In this document: positions 32,568 through 43,872 of the stretch, in pieces
Layout of the letters: every line of letters starts with the position of its first letter
Position numbering within the stretch: the stretch's first letter is position 1
Assembly: GCA_963932145.1 (NCBI GenBank)
Contig: OZ010600.1
Location: 51,325,657-51,389,656, forward strand
From: Acanthosepion lycidas
Lineage: Eukaryota; Mollusca; Cephalopoda; Sepiida; Sepiidae
DNA: 64,000 nucleotides
Direction: 5' to 3'
Made by a program: the position numbers and the translations under genes
Notes under the pieces: generated by a model
What the model was told of the DNA's origin: nothing
Seen by the model: the letters and a program-made list of their open reading frames with translations, nothing else
Databases searched by the model: none

Positions 32568-32678
32568 CCAATCTCTCCACTATCTATCTATCTATCTATC
32601 TATCCCAATCTCTCCACTATCTATCTATCTATACCAATCTCTCCACTATCTATCTATCTATCTATACCAATCTCTCCA

Positions 32679-32739
<61 letters not shown>

Positions 32740-32750
32740 CCAATCTCTCC

Positions 32751-32804
<54 letters not shown>

Positions 32805-32815
32805 CCAATCTCTCC

Positions 32816-32873
<58 letters not shown>

Positions 32874-32925
32874 CCAATCTCTCCATTATCTATCTATCTA
32901 TCTATCTATCTATCCCAATCTCTCC

Positions 32926-32959
<34 letters not shown>

Positions 32960-32970
32960 CCAATCTCTCC

Positions 32971-33024
<54 letters not shown>

Positions 33025-33065
33025 CCAATCTCTCCACTATCTATCTATCTATCCCAATCTCTCCA

Positions 33066-33122
<57 letters not shown>

Positions 33123-33134
33123 CCAATCTCTCCA

Positions 33135-33183
<49 letters not shown>

Positions 33184-33294
33184 CCAATCTCTCCACTATC
33201 TATCTATCTATCTATCCCAATCTCTCCACTATCTATCTATCTATCTATACCAATCTCTCCACTATCTATCTATCTATCTATACCAATCTCTCCA

Positions 33295-33359
<65 letters not shown>

Positions 33360-33411
33360 CCAATCTCTCCATTATCTATCTATCTATCTATCTATCTATC
33401 CCAATCTCTCC

Positions 33412-33457
<46 letters not shown>

Positions 33458-33468
33458 CCAATCTCTCC

Positions 33469-33522
<54 letters not shown>

Positions 33523-33615
33523 CCAATCTCTCCATTATCTATCTATCTATCTATCTATCTATCCCAATCTCTCCATTATCTATCTATCTATCTATCTATC
33601 TATCCCAATCTCTCC

Positions 33616-33657
<42 letters not shown>

Positions 33658-33697
33658 CCAATCTCTCCATTATCTATCTATCTATCCCAATCTCTCC

Positions 33698-33735
<38 letters not shown>

Positions 33736-33837
33736 CCAATCTCTCCATTATCTATCTATCTATCTATCCCAATCTCTCCATTATCTATCTATCTATCCCA
33801 ATCTCTCCATTATCTATCTATCTATCCCAATCTCTCC

Positions 33838-33887
<50 letters not shown>

Positions 33888-33898
33888 CCAATCTCTCC

Positions 33899-33940
<42 letters not shown>

Positions 33941-33980
33941 CCAATCTCTCCATTATCTATCTATCTATCCTAATCTCTCC

Positions 33981-34048
<68 letters not shown>

Positions 34049-34140
34049 CCTATCTATCTATCTATCTATCTATCCCAATCTCTCCATTATCTATCTATCT
34101 ATCCCAATCTCTCCATTATCTATCTATCTATCTATCTATC
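32210..34140. repeat. TATC-based satellite with CCCAATCTCTCCATTATC spacer
   Basis: About 40 units, each a (TATC)n tract of 3-16 copies followed by CCCAATCTCTCCATT or ...CCACT, or TACCAATCTCTCCACT. Spacer variants are ordered: CCATT units, a block of CCACT units ending in two TACC units, CCATT units, then again CCACT units ending in two TACC units (about 32640-32690 and 33250-33300), then CCATT units. This indicates duplication of a block of about 610 bases within the array. Confidence 0.9.
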
Positions 34141-34194
34141 TTAGAGACAGAAATAAACATTTCTTGATAATTTTCAGATTCACATCTGAAGCTA

Positions 34195-34326
34195 TTATCA
34201 GAAAATCGATATAAAATATATTAAATTTTAAACTATAATATATATAAACTATAATATAAATACAATATATATACTTTAAACTATAATATATATATATATA
34301 TATAATATATATAAATAAATACTTTA

Positions 34327-34364
<38 letters not shown>

Positions 34365-34400
34365 TTAAAATTTTATATATACATATATAACAAAGATTTT
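34195..34400. repeat. AT-rich inverted motif array (AAACTATAATATATAT)
   Basis: TTTAAACTATAATATATATA recurs three times, and its reverse complement TATATTATAGTTTAAAATTT closes the segment at about 34355-34375. Confidence 0.6.
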
Positions 34401-34504
34401 TTTTCTCAAAAATGAATGATTAAAAACGGTTAACCAGGTTATTTTTTATAAGATAACGTTTATAAGGCAAGTAGTCTTTGCAATTAGAGTGCTTTATATG
34501 AATA

Positions 34505-34800
34505 GACTTTCTTCTTCTTTATGTGTCGTGTACCTTCAGGACGTAGGCGATCATTGCTCTCTACAATTTACAGTCCTTTGTAGTTTTTAATAAATTTTTA
34601 ATAAATTTTGTCTGTTTGTTATTTTCCTAAACTCTGTTCCGCCATCTTTTTACTCAAGCTCATAAAGTATGTTATGCGTTGTTTTCCTCTGTCCCTCTTT
34701 CCTTCAATCTATCCTGTGAGTATCACATTTTACAAGTCCTCCTTCCTCAGTTTCTAATATCCTTCCCAAATATCTCACGGTTGTTGAGCAGTTCTAACAG
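34505..34800 (-). mobile_element. LINE 3' fragment (AP-endonuclease group)
   Basis: Reverse complement of the text seen at 28280-28560: CTTCAGGACGTAGGCGATCA, CTCAAGCTCATAAAGTATG, TCCTGTGAGTATCACATTTT. On the reverse strand this corresponds to ILTG.IEGKR.RG and DR..W.AMI. Confidence 0.6.
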
Positions 34801-34861
34801 ATCTTTGAGTAAATGTTCATATACAGGAGTTATTAATAACGTGAGCCCTTAATTTTTATTA

Positions 34862-35377
34862 ACGTATTTTCCGGCTTACAAGACGCACCTTTTTTCCTAA
34901 AAAAATACCCTGAAAAATTCCTATGCGTCATCCAAGACGAATGTAAGGCAACGCCCAGGCTCAAGTAAGCTTGGACGGTTTTCTAATTGACTTAACTAAT
35001 AGGGACATGGATTTGTATGTGGAGTCATTACACTATAATGTTAGCTATCTATCTAATTCAGCCTTTTATATGATGTAACCTCAGTACTTAGATGTTATAA
35101 GTATTTCCAAGACTATAAACCTTCCTGGAGCCGAGCCACAAGCTTAAACAGGCTCTGTTTACTAGAAGCAGCGGGAGCCTTTCTGCTTTTGACTAATATA
35201 TCATTTCCATACAAACAAAATCGGACGAGTGATTAATATAAACAATACGTGGCGTCAGTATATGAGGGACGCATGTTGAATGTATTGTTGTATGACTTTT
35301 TTTTTTCCTTAGAAATTTCTTTCCAATATTAGGGTGCGTCTTCCAAGCCGCAGCGTCTTGTAAGCCGGAAAATACGG
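34862..35377. mobile_element. MITE or short DNA transposon with 28-bp terminal inverted repeats
   Basis: Left end ACGTATTTTCCGGCTTACAA GACGCACC; right end in reverse complement CCGTATTTTCCGGCTTACAA GACGC. TA flanks both ends. About 516 bases, no transposase; interior not recognised. The TIR style is known from DNA transposons of many animals, but I cannot assign a superfamily beyond a TA target. Confidence 0.75.
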
Positions 35378-35514
35378 TAATTACTAGCAGTCTTAATTGG
35401 CTTCGCTCTGGGTAAAATAAATAAACAGTTATTAAGAAAATACACACAATAAGAAATAGTACGATTAAGTGCGTCTTTGTTTTTTGATCAAGATTAAAAC
35501 AATGTTGCACTTAC

Positions 35515-35808
35515 AACGATAGCTAGTTATGTGCCATGCGTGATACACGTTTAGGCGAACATGTATCTTTCGATGCATGACTGACGAGGCAGATTTTTTT
35601 CCGCAGTAGGTTGCCATTTCTTTCTGCGGTAGACCAGTTGCCATCCAAGGCTATAGAACCCGGTCTGTCCTGCTATTTACCCATAAGAAGAGGATTTATT
35701 ACTTTTCCAAAGGATATTAGCACGTAAGTGAATGTAATGGATTCGACTGGAATTCGAACTCGGCTCTCCGATTCCTCATTCCGAGCCGCTATGTATTTTT
35801 ATTTTTGT
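35515..35808 (-). mobile_element. tRNA-headed SINE, near full length
   Basis: Reverse copy of 5490-5795: head GGAGAGCCGAGTTCGAATTC, core CCTTTGGAAAAGTAATAAAT, GGTAAATAGCAGGACAG and tail GCAGAAAGAAATGGCAACC, TGTATCACGCATGGCAC. Confidence 0.75.
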
Positions 35809-36670
35809 GTTGTTTGTTTTCATAAAATTAAGGATACCACTATTTTCTTTTCTCTTCCATATTTCATTTCCTGATTTGGAATTTAGGAACATTTGTTTCT
35901 TAATCTTATTATTCTGATGGATAATATTGGATCAATATTTTATCTCAATCCATACTTTATTATATAAATATTTTTTGAAGCATAAATATTTTTATCATTT
36001 TAATATATCGTATGTTCATTAAAAATGAAATAAAATTTGTTTCGTTTACGGGCATTGAGTTTATTAATGTTTTAAAAAGAGTTGTTAATATTTTTAAAAT
36101 ATCGTAAAAAATTTTTTTTTCTGAAAATTGAAAAAATACCCAACATGTATAAATTATTAAATATGAAATACATAAATAATTTATTATGATATGATAAGAA
36201 ACAAATAGGAAACATTTATAAATTTAACATGTTTCACTTTAATTTAAACTTCACCAGAAAATTAAATGTGGAGGAGAAAAGAAAATTGTGGGATTTTTTA
36301 TTTTGTGTCGTTGGTTTTTCATAAAAATAAAAATGGCCTAATATTATTTTCTTCTTAATATTTCATTTTCTGACTAAGCTTAAATAAAAGCGAAACATAT
36401 CAAATTTACTTATTATCCTTTTGCTCTAGTTCATATTTGATCTATATTTGATACTAATTCAGAATTTATTATATAGATATTTTCTAAAGTATGAATATTT
36501 TTTATCATTTTAATAAATCATATATTTATTAAAAATTAAATAATAAAATTCATTTCATTTTACGTGAGTTGAGTTTATTTATATTCTAAAAATAGTTTAT
36601 ATTATTTTAGAAATATCTTTAATAAGTTGGATTTTTTTTTTTTTTTTTTTTTCTCAAAATTAAAAAAATA
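35796..36670. repeat. Diverged tandem duplication of a ~350-bp AT-rich segment
   Basis: 35796-36140 and 36293-36670 share TTTTTATTTTTGTGTTGTTT / TTTTTATTTTGTGTCGTTGG, TTTCATTTCCTGA / TTTCATTTTCTGA, a TTTTATCATTTTAATA(T/A)AT(C/A) block, and CATTGAGTTTATTAAT / GTTGAGTTTATTTAT. Offset is about 495 bases; identity roughly 70 percent. Confidence 0.6.
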
Positions 36671-36819
36671 TAGAACAGAAATTGAGTCTGAAGACGCCGT
36701 AAAGGGTTCCGGAGAATAAATTCTTTTTGTGAATAATTTCTCATTAAGAATCTTTCGCATTTCAAATTAAAAATATATATATATATATATATTTATAGGT
36801 TCTTTAAAATTATTTTCCC

Positions 36820-36960
36820 TTTTCATGACCTTCGGGGTCTGACCTAGGTCAACTTTAAATAACGTCAGACATTCCCTGGGTCATAGCATGTCTTCATGCC
36901 AAGTTGAAATGCATTCAGTCGTTTCTGAGTTCATAAAAAACATGTCTTCTACCGATTTTA
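36820..36960 (+). repeat. Possible dispersed element (TCATGACCTTCGGGGTCTGA)
   Basis: A locally GC-richer segment with several TGACC/AGGTCA half-sites (CTGACCTAGGTCAACTTT). No second copy in the window. Function unknown. Confidence 0.25.
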
Positions 36961-37149
36961 AAATTCTTGTTTAATAAAATATGTTAAACTAATTTCAAGT
37001 TTATATAAAAGAAATATTGTAAATATAAATAAAATCAATGAATTCATTTGTGTTCAAATTCTGATAAAAATTGCTTTGTTGCTTTGTTAGGATAAGAAAC
37101 TGAGCAGAGTCTAAGAGAGATTTGAGTTTATAAGTCACTATTGAACTTA

Positions 37150-37283
37150 ATGAAACTTTTGACGAAAATAAATAAATATACTGTTTAATAAATAAACACA
37201 GTGTCTACTCAAATATTGGTATCCATATAAAATAATGTTTAAGTAATAAAATCTGTCGGATTAATGAATAATATCCATTACTT

Positions 37284-37366
<83 letters not shown>

Positions 37367-37482
37367 GTATATCTTTATTCAAACATATTTCATTGACTAT
37401 GTCTATTTATTTTTTTTAATCCTTTCTGTATGTAAGATGTAACGTTTAAGTAATAAAATCTGTTGGATAAAAATCCATTATT

Positions 37483-37525
<43 letters not shown>
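37150..37525. repeat. SINE tails and (TA)n / (TG)n arrays
   Basis: SINE 3' tails ATGTTTAAGTAATAAAATCT at 37233 and AACGTTTAAGTAATAAAATC at 37441 precede TA arrays at 37287-37363 and 37484-37506, the latter followed by (TG)n to 37528. Confidence 0.75.
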
Positions 37526-37529
<4 letters not shown>

Positions 37530-37745
37530 ATGTATATTGAATAAACTCGACAATCGGAAAACGGTAGTTAGTTTTGCCGACGCGTTTCGTCATCCGACTT
37601 TATCAAGGCGAGTGATGATAAAACAAAAGCGAAATTTTAAAGACACTCCAGTTTTCAATTTTGTTTATCATAATGTCGATAATGTTGTTAATGTCGGATG
37701 ACGAAGCGAATCGGCAAAACTTAAGTACTATTTTTCGATTGTCTA
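37530..37745. mobile_element. Inverted pair of PLE terminal units with hammerhead-like core
   Basis: On the reverse strand 37609-37579 reads CTTGATAAA GTC GGAT GAC GAAACGCGTC, with stem GTC/GAC and the short-helix-III block GAAACGCGTC. The tail GGCAAAACTAACTACCG runs to the TG/TA array. The forward copy at 37690-37745 repeats GTCGGATGACGAAGCGAATC GGCAAAACTTAAGTAC with a damaged core. Position 3 and 8 bases are T and A, as at 21981 and 61895. Confidence 0.5.
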
Positions 37746-37917
37746 TTTTTAGTCTTTTCTACAAATATATTCTGATAACACACACACGCAGACACACACA
37801 CATATATATTATTATATTATATTAAGAAACAGACAACTTTTTACATGAACTGTGATTATAATTTATTTCCTTAAGACCGGGATTTTTATACAAAAATATG
37901 GGTGACAAATTTTTCCA

Positions 37918-37920
<3 letters not shown>

Positions 37921-37971
<51 letters not shown>
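37921..37971. repeat. (TA)n array
   Basis: Pure TA; lies at the 3' side of the PLE-type unit at 37972-38395. Confidence 0.95.
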
Positions 37972-37974
<3 letters not shown>

Positions 37975-38400
37975 GCTGAAATGTTCACGTTACGACCAAG
38001 TAGCTCTGCAAAAAATATGAAGATACAATGCCAGGTCCCAAAAACAAAATTTACGAATTAACAAAAATGAATGAGTAAAAGGAAAAACCGTTGCAGACGA
38101 CAAAGTTTAATAAGGAAAGTCAATAGTTCGCTCATTTCCTTTTTTGTTGTTTTTATCACGCTTTCGGCCGATGAGATCTTTGACAAGCAGCTATTAATGA
38201 ATAAATAAACGTATGAAAACTCGCTCTCATCCATCCGCCTGAACTCTGAAATTTTATTCGCTAATTAAATTTTGACCTGTTCAAGTTTAGAGTTAGCTGT
38301 ATATCTTTCTTGTTATATTCTCCTTTCTTACACTAATACAATTCCACACAGTAACCCTCTACCTTGAGTGGCGCTTGGGCCTTGTATTGGTGAACATTAG
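37972..38400 (-). mobile_element. PLE-type unit with leader, hammerhead-like motif and tail
   Basis: The reverse strand begins with the leader (ATACAAGGCCCAAGCGCCAC, GGTAGAGGGTTACTG, ACTCTAAACTTGAACAGGTC), then a degenerate hammerhead-like stretch (AAAGATCTCATCGGCCGAAA at about 38186-38165). It ends after about 190 bases in AGCAATT at the TA array. No protein seen. Confidence 0.45.
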
Positions 38401-38749
38401 TAAGGAAATTTTTTTTTTGAAATACCTCATTTCGGAAACTCCAGCGAGAAGAAAATAATCTTTAGCGACGTTGGTGACATTTTTTTTAAAATAAATCTCT
38501 GCTTATATAAGTGTATTTAGTAGGTTCAGTTAATTACAAGTATTGGATACTCACTAGTGTAGTAACAGTCTGCTAATCACTACTCCATCGTAATTATATT
38601 TTTTATTCCCATCTGATAGGAAAGGCAACATTAAAGCACTTTTTATGTTTATTTCTTAAATGAATTTGACACCGACTGCTTTTTTTTCTGCCCTGACAAT
38701 TTAAGAGAAAAACTCCTGACACGTACGCTTCGCATATGATTGATTGATT

Positions 38750-39122
38750 GATTCGTTTTCTACAGCTTATCAACCTTTTATAGGTTATTTAAAGCCAGAG
38801 ATTATAATCATTTTTTTGGGGGGGGCTAATAATGGTTTAGTAATACAAGTCTTACTAATAGCTGGAGGGGATAAGAGGTGGATTCATACCTTTCCCAGGT
38901 GTATTTGCGCAAAGTGAATATAACAAACCCAACTGGAATTGGAACTCGGATCTCCGATTAACAATTCCGAATCATTACTCATTACATCACCCGCTTATCC
39001 AAGCTTACAGTACCTAGTATTCCAAAGTGGTCATTCGTCTAGGTACTGACCAAACACGATGTTACTTAACTTAGGTGACCGTACGGGAACCGGTGTTTCA
39101 GCGTGATGTGACCGTAAGCCAG
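38750..39122 (-). mobile_element. 5S rRNA/tRNA double-headed SINE, copy 3 (longest)
   Basis: Reverse strand: 5S-like head 39121-39005 (CACGCTGAAACACCGGTTCC, GTACCTAGACGAATGACCAC, TTGGAATACTAGGTACTG). Next a tRNA-like part (GTGATGTAATGAGTAAT and B box GAGTTCCAATTCCAG), core ACCTGGGAAAGGTATGAATC, CCCTCCAGCTATTAGTAAG, and the tail TTTAAATAACCTATAAAAGG TTGATAAGC, with (ATCA)n at the end. Confidence 0.75.
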
Positions 39123-39249
39123 ACGATTCACACAGTGTCTACCACTGTGTGAATACAATATTTATAGGTTTATTCTCTATTTAAATTATAATAATGTACA
39201 AGTTCCATTCTTTTTGTTATTTGCTTCATGATATTTGTTTCATGGACAC

Positions 39250-39350
39250 GGGGACGTGGTGTAATGGTTATCAGCTTGTATCGCTAGATCAATTACGACA
39301 TAATAGTGAATTCGTGCCCCATAATTGTGCTGCATCTAAGCTACGCTTAA
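39250..39350 (+). mobile_element. tRNA-headed SINE fragment
   Basis: A box ACGTGGTGTAATGGTTATC and B box TGAATTCGTGCCCC (diverged), then GCTGCATCTAAGCTACGCTT as at 26960. Truncated. Confidence 0.5.
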
Positions 39351-39489
39351 TATTTGTTTCATAATATGTATAGATGTTACTCTTTTCTTTTCTAAGATTG
39401 TCTTTGATTTTGCAAATAAATACGATCTTTATGGCTATTATTTCGTCTATAAAACCATAATAATATCCAAAATATTATTCTATCTAGTG

Positions 39490-39790
39490 TTTTTATTCTT
39501 GTTGCTACTGTTAAGTCTGTAGACAACACTGTGGGGTATAGTAGAGCCCCAAGTGACACCAGACTTGTTGGTTGCTAACCCCGAGCCCAATGGGGTTTCA
39601 ATTCAGTGTTTTTCTTCTCCTGGGCTAGTTGCTAACTAAAGCTAAGGAAACCAAACTGGAGAGAAAAATATAGATTAACTTAAACAAAATTATTTCTGTA
39701 CAAGGGAACGCAACTGTCTAGGTTGGAAATTGAATTCGACACGCCAATCCCATTCTGGGCACTGATAACTATTACTCTATGTGTCTACAC
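39490..39790 (-). mobile_element. tRNA-headed SINE, diverged
   Basis: The reverse strand begins AGTTATCAGTGCCCAGAATG, GGATTGGCGTGTCGAATTC (B box), and has an internal TTAGCAACTAGCCC and a 3' part with GGTTTCCTTAGCTTTAG. Head like 23703. Confidence 0.5.
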
Positions 39791-39796
39791 ATAGTG

Positions 39797-39799
<3 letters not shown>

Positions 39800-39863
<64 letters not shown>

Positions 39864-39945
39864 TTTTTCATATAGACAAAAACAATTTACTAACTACAAA
39901 GATGCAACTTCGTTTCGGTGCATTTTGTTGCACCTCGACTGGTGA
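39800..39945 (-). mobile_element. TA array with adjoining hammerhead-like terminal unit
   Basis: The TA array is 39800-39857. On the reverse strand CAGTCGA, stem GGTGCA/TGCACC and GAAACGAAG lie at 39942-39908, followed by 50 bases to the array. The stem is six perfect pairs; the CTGANGA core has two changes. Confidence 0.4.
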
Positions 39946-40373
39946 GAACCAAAATGATTATGGACAATACTTGTTTATGAATTATTCATAATCATTTTGG
40001 TTTTACTGAAAGCACCTCTGAAAGCCTACCGTTTCACTGATTTTATTTACTTGACCTCACCAAGTGAGGAGCCCATATGCGTACATATGAGTAAAAAGTC
40101 AAAATTACCCAGTCCACGCGACACCGAATCCCACATATCTTAGTGCGACACCGAATCCCGCATATCTTAATGAGGAAAGTACTGCTGCAGGGTTTAAATT
40201 TCCGGATCCAAGCACTTTTTCCCATCATAAATGAGATGTACCAACACTACACAAGTGAATTTATACCAGAGTTTGTGTGCAGACAAACTGAATTTTGAGA
40301 ACATGTTCACAGAGATTCGTGTTGCCCTCAGAAACTCTCATATTATTACTATACTCATGTATGAAGTGGCTCA

Positions 40374-40374
<1 letters not shown>

Positions 40375-40439
<65 letters not shown>
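40375..40439. repeat. (TA)n array
   Basis: TA repeats with one G. A second pure TA array is at 40680-40740, followed by (GA)n. Between them AT-rich DNA only. Confidence 0.95.
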
Positions 40440-40441
<2 letters not shown>

Positions 40442-40676
40442 TCTACGCTAAATTTAAAAAAAAAATTATATAAAATTTTATTTTTATTTTTCCTTTTTTA
40501 TTATAAAAATTTTTCATTTTCCTTTTTCTTTCTTTTTTCTTCTCCCTTTCCATTTTGTATGGACAAATTAATTTCAGTTCTAAAAAAAATCTTCGGTTTG
40601 AAGAGTTTAATATTTAAATAAATATATTCATGAAATAAATTATAACCGAAATGGATTTTTAAGAATTCTCTTTACT

Positions 40677-40679
<3 letters not shown>

Positions 40680-40743
<64 letters not shown>

Positions 40744-40820
40744 GGGAGAGAGAGAGAGAAATAGGAATGGTGAGACAGAGATAGACAGACAGGCATACAA
40801 AGGTGGTGGTGGTGGTGGTA
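40680..40820. repeat. (TA)n, (GA)n and (GGT)n tracts
   Basis: TA 40680-40740, GAGAGAGA 40745-40760, GGTGGTGGTGG 40803-40818. Confidence 0.9.
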
Positions 40821-41169
40821 TTCAAATGGTCCGTATTGGTTTGCGCGACTCAGTTACCAAAATTACAGAAGTTTGCATAACCAGTTATTAAATTATTGTC
40901 AAAGATAGATTTTCTCTTATTTAATGAATTCTTTGATAGCGTTGGGGGGGGGGGTTCTTCAACAGAGTAGTCGCCTTGAATTCATTAGGTGATTCTAATA
41001 AAAGAAAACTGGTTCTTAAACGTATTCATTCCCATCATAACGTGTTATTTAGCATAATCAAAAATCTGAACAGGACCAGCACGCTCAAACCCTCGGTCAC
41101 GATGACTTGTGACTTCGTGCTAGCACAGCCATCGACGATGGTTCCGTCTACACAATTTCACTCACTCTC

Positions 41170-41189
41170 TCACACACACACACACACAT

Positions 41190-41252
<63 letters not shown>
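41170..41252. repeat. (CA)n then (TA)n
   Basis: CACACACAC from 41171 and TA to 41252. Confidence 0.95.
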
Positions 41253-41254
<2 letters not shown>

Positions 41255-41255
<1 letters not shown>

Positions 41256-41655
41256 GATGGAATGTCTCGTCGATTTCGACGTATGACGATCCGGCAAACT
41301 CATTCAGTTTTTATGTTTGTGCCGTATGTGTCGCTTCAGTCCTGCTAGTGACCCGCATACAAGCCCACATATTCTGCAACAGCGAGAATCTCGGGACATA
41401 GCAACAGGAATATTTGCTGACGCTTTTTCGCCGTTGTTTTTCGTCTCTTAGCCGGTCAATACGCGACTGATTTCGAAATTCCTGATATCACTCTGGTACA
41501 CATATACCCAGTTATTTCTATCCAGGGCAACTTGTTCGAAGTTAGTATGATGTACATGGGAAGCTGAGAGGTTGTTCTTTATCTTCGCTTTATACCTGAG
41601 CCACGGCCGTCTGACACTCCTTTGCCCACTGTCAAGTTCACACACGCACATATAT
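41255..41655 (-). mobile_element. LINE C-terminal fragment with C2H2 zinc finger
   Basis: The reverse strand reads GQRSV.RPWLRYKAKIKNNL, FEQVALDRNNW, then CRICGLVCGSLAGLKRHIRH KH. The pattern GQRxxRxRLRYKD..KxxL....WE..AxDRxxW with a final C2H2 finger is common downstream of the RT in invertebrate LINEs of the AP-endonuclease group. A stop falls between the two parts. Confidence 0.6.
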
Positions 41656-41771
41656 ATATAACGAAAATGAGTCAGTTGCTGAAACCTCTCGACGAGTGGT
41701 ACGAAAAAAAAGCTCGTCTGCGAAACTCTAAAGTCGGGGTGCTAAATATCATTTAGTTAAGTGACAAATTT

Positions 41772-41774
<3 letters not shown>

Positions 41775-41825
<51 letters not shown>
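41775..41825. repeat. (TA)n array
   Basis: Pure TA directly upstream of a LINE fragment. Confidence 0.95.
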
Positions 41826-41829
<4 letters not shown>

Positions 41830-41832
<3 letters not shown>

Positions 41833-42295
41833 GCCTAGACCTCTCCAGCCTTGATAGAGTTCAAAAGCATCACCGAGGCTTTGTGTGTGACGAATTATTC
41901 TCCATCGTTCAATCTCTCTCCCACAGGCGGGATGTGGCAAGCCCCTACCGCTACTTCCAGGAAAAGTGCTGGATCGAACTACATTACCTGGTCCCGGCCG
42001 GACAAACCTTTACGGCAAGGACACGCCATGTCACTTACATAGTAGCAAACCACCCACATCTTCTCCATATACCAACGGTAAGTTCAACTCGAGCAGCTTC
42101 TTTTTGCGAACCACTGTCCTGTGGAACCGACTGCCAAGGGGATGCTTCTCCGATCACGACAATCTTACCCTGTTCAAGTCTAGGGTTAACCATTATCTTC
42201 CATTCCTATTCTCATAAACTGCCTCTAACGTAACGCTCTAATTCCGGGCCTTTTAAAGGTTGAACCTTGCTGTAATCTATCTATCTATCTATCTA

Positions 42296-42296
<1 letters not shown>
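41830..42296 (+). mobile_element. LINE 3' end (Jockey/CR1-like), C-terminus and tail
   Basis: Forward strand: LDRVQKHHRGFVCDELFSIV, QSLSHRRDVASPYRYFQEKC, then after a frame change SSSFFLRTTVLWNRLPRG and LFKSRVNHYLPFLFS stop. SLSHRRDVASLxLFYRYxxGKCSxEL and SFFPRTxxLWNxLP are typical ends of Jockey/CR1-like ORF2. The 3' UTR TGAACCTTGCTGTAATC leads into (TCTA)n and TA to 42356. The coding part is otherwise well kept, so it is one of the younger LINE copies here. Confidence 0.75.
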
Positions 42297-42360
<64 letters not shown>

Positions 42361-42600
42361 TTCAATAAAGGTGCAATTAATTTATAAAGTCATGAATCAT
42401 TCATACAAAAAACAAATACAGAGGTTAATGATTTAATTGGCGAGAATCCATCGTCGCAAACAATTCAAATAAGATACATAAACCCCGAAACTGTACATGA
42501 ATGATATGATCCTCGTTTATAAATTTCAGTTGCATAGGGTCTTTTTTATTTTTACAAGCTTTCGTCTGTTCCTACAGACATCCTCGGGTATGGAAATAGA
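42297..42600 (-). mobile_element. TA array and PLE terminal unit with hammerhead-like motif
   Basis: TA array 42298-42356. Reverse strand 42588-42555: CCGAGGA, T, stem GTCTGT/ACAGAC (six pairs, loop AGGA) and GAAAGCTTG. Then about 200 bases to the TA array. One base of the CTGANGA core differs (CCGAGGA). Confidence 0.45.
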
Positions 42601-42893
42601 TTTTGTTCTTGTTTTTATTCTCAGTAATAAGAGGACAACGAAAATAGAGATATAATCCGAAAAAATGCTATGAGAAATGTGTTATTGTTTTGGAACGTGC
42701 AAGACATTTTTTATGTTTCTACATTCTTTTTATAGATACAAATATTTAAGTAAATGCTCTGTTTATAATAAACAGTATTAAACAACATTTACCGGCCTGA
42801 ATACCCGAGAAACTTTCACAGAAAAAAAAAAAAAATTTCACAGAAAAAAAAAAATTTTCCCAGAAAAAGAATAAAATTTCATAATGTGTGACG

Positions 42894-42896
<3 letters not shown>

Positions 42897-42941
<45 letters not shown>

Positions 42942-43015
42942 CTGAAACACTAATATTCCGTGTTTATAATTTATTACATTAGAATCGTAATCACGATCCA
43001 ATTCATCAGACCTAT
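42897..43015 (-). repeat. (TA)n array plus type M terminal repeat, copy 3
   Basis: TA 42897-42938, then the reverse copy of the type M unit: TAATATTCCGTGTTTATAAT, AGAATCGTAATCACGATCC and TTCATCAGACC. Confidence 0.6.
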
Positions 43016-43272
43016 AAGAAGCACTATGTGTAGAAAGATAAACATGGATTAAATCTTTTAGAACTCGAATCATGTATTCTCCGAAATTCTGTGAGAATGA
43101 CGAATATAGGAATTTACAAAGATTTCGGAAATTTCTATGGGGAATAAACTTTACCTAATTATTTAGATGGGTTCAGAATTTGCACTGACCTTTTTTCTGA
43201 ACTTGAGAATTAATAAACAATAGAACAACGATTATTTATTTATTCATTTACAAGAAAAAAAACATAAAAATA

Positions 43273-43459
43273 CAGTGTAACTCGGATATAAGAGACCCGG
43301 TTATAAGAGAAACCCGGATATAAGAGAGATTTTATCTGGTCCCAAATTAGAGCCTGTGTTAATGGATATATAATAGACCAAACCCGGATATAAGAGAAAC
43401 CCGAATATAAGAGACTTCTTCTCCGGTCCCGACAACTGTCTTATATCCGGGTTACACTG
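43273..43459. mobile_element. Pogo/Tigger-like MITE
   Basis: Left end CAGTGTAACTCGGATATAAG and right end CTTATATCCGGGTTACACTG with TA flanks; length 187. Internal repeats of CCCGGATATAAGAGA. The TIR style matches pogo-type elements (family knowledge). Confidence 0.8.
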
Positions 43460-43469
43460 TACGTTGAAA

Positions 43470-43870
43470 ACCTTTTCTCATATTTCATGAATAAATTTTC
43501 CTATGTACGTTATTTTTCCTTTGTGACTTATTCAATTTCATCTTATTTGATTACATGGAAACATTGTAAAGTATTTTGTTTTATTTATTTACTGTCATAA
43601 ATTTTACTTAAAACCTAACGTCCATGTTATACAATGTAAAATCCGTTATGTGTGTATGTGAATGATCCCTCTTTTTTTTTTTTTTTTTTATAGTTTCTAT
43701 TTTGCTGTACCGAAAACGCATTATTTGCGTTTTCCTTTCGACAACGTTACATAAACTATTATAGTCCACATTAATTTATCACCCATATAAAGTAAAGCTA
43801 ATTTGCAAAATCTTGCATAAGAAAAATAAATTTTTTATGGTTGGAAAAATCATCTTTCTTTCTCTTTTTT
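43470..43870. other. AT-rich DNA, nothing recognised
   Basis: A poly(T) tract at 43672-43689 only. Confidence 0.4.
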
Positions 43871-43872
43871 TA

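Noticed and set aside
32210-34140. CRISPR-like array (repeat plus spacer pattern)
   Set aside because: The variable part is only a different number of TATC units; there are no unique spacers and the host is eukaryotic.
36820-36960. Nuclear-receptor response element cluster
   Set aside because: Several TGACC/AGGTCA half-sites, but no promoter or gene nearby and such short words occur by chance.
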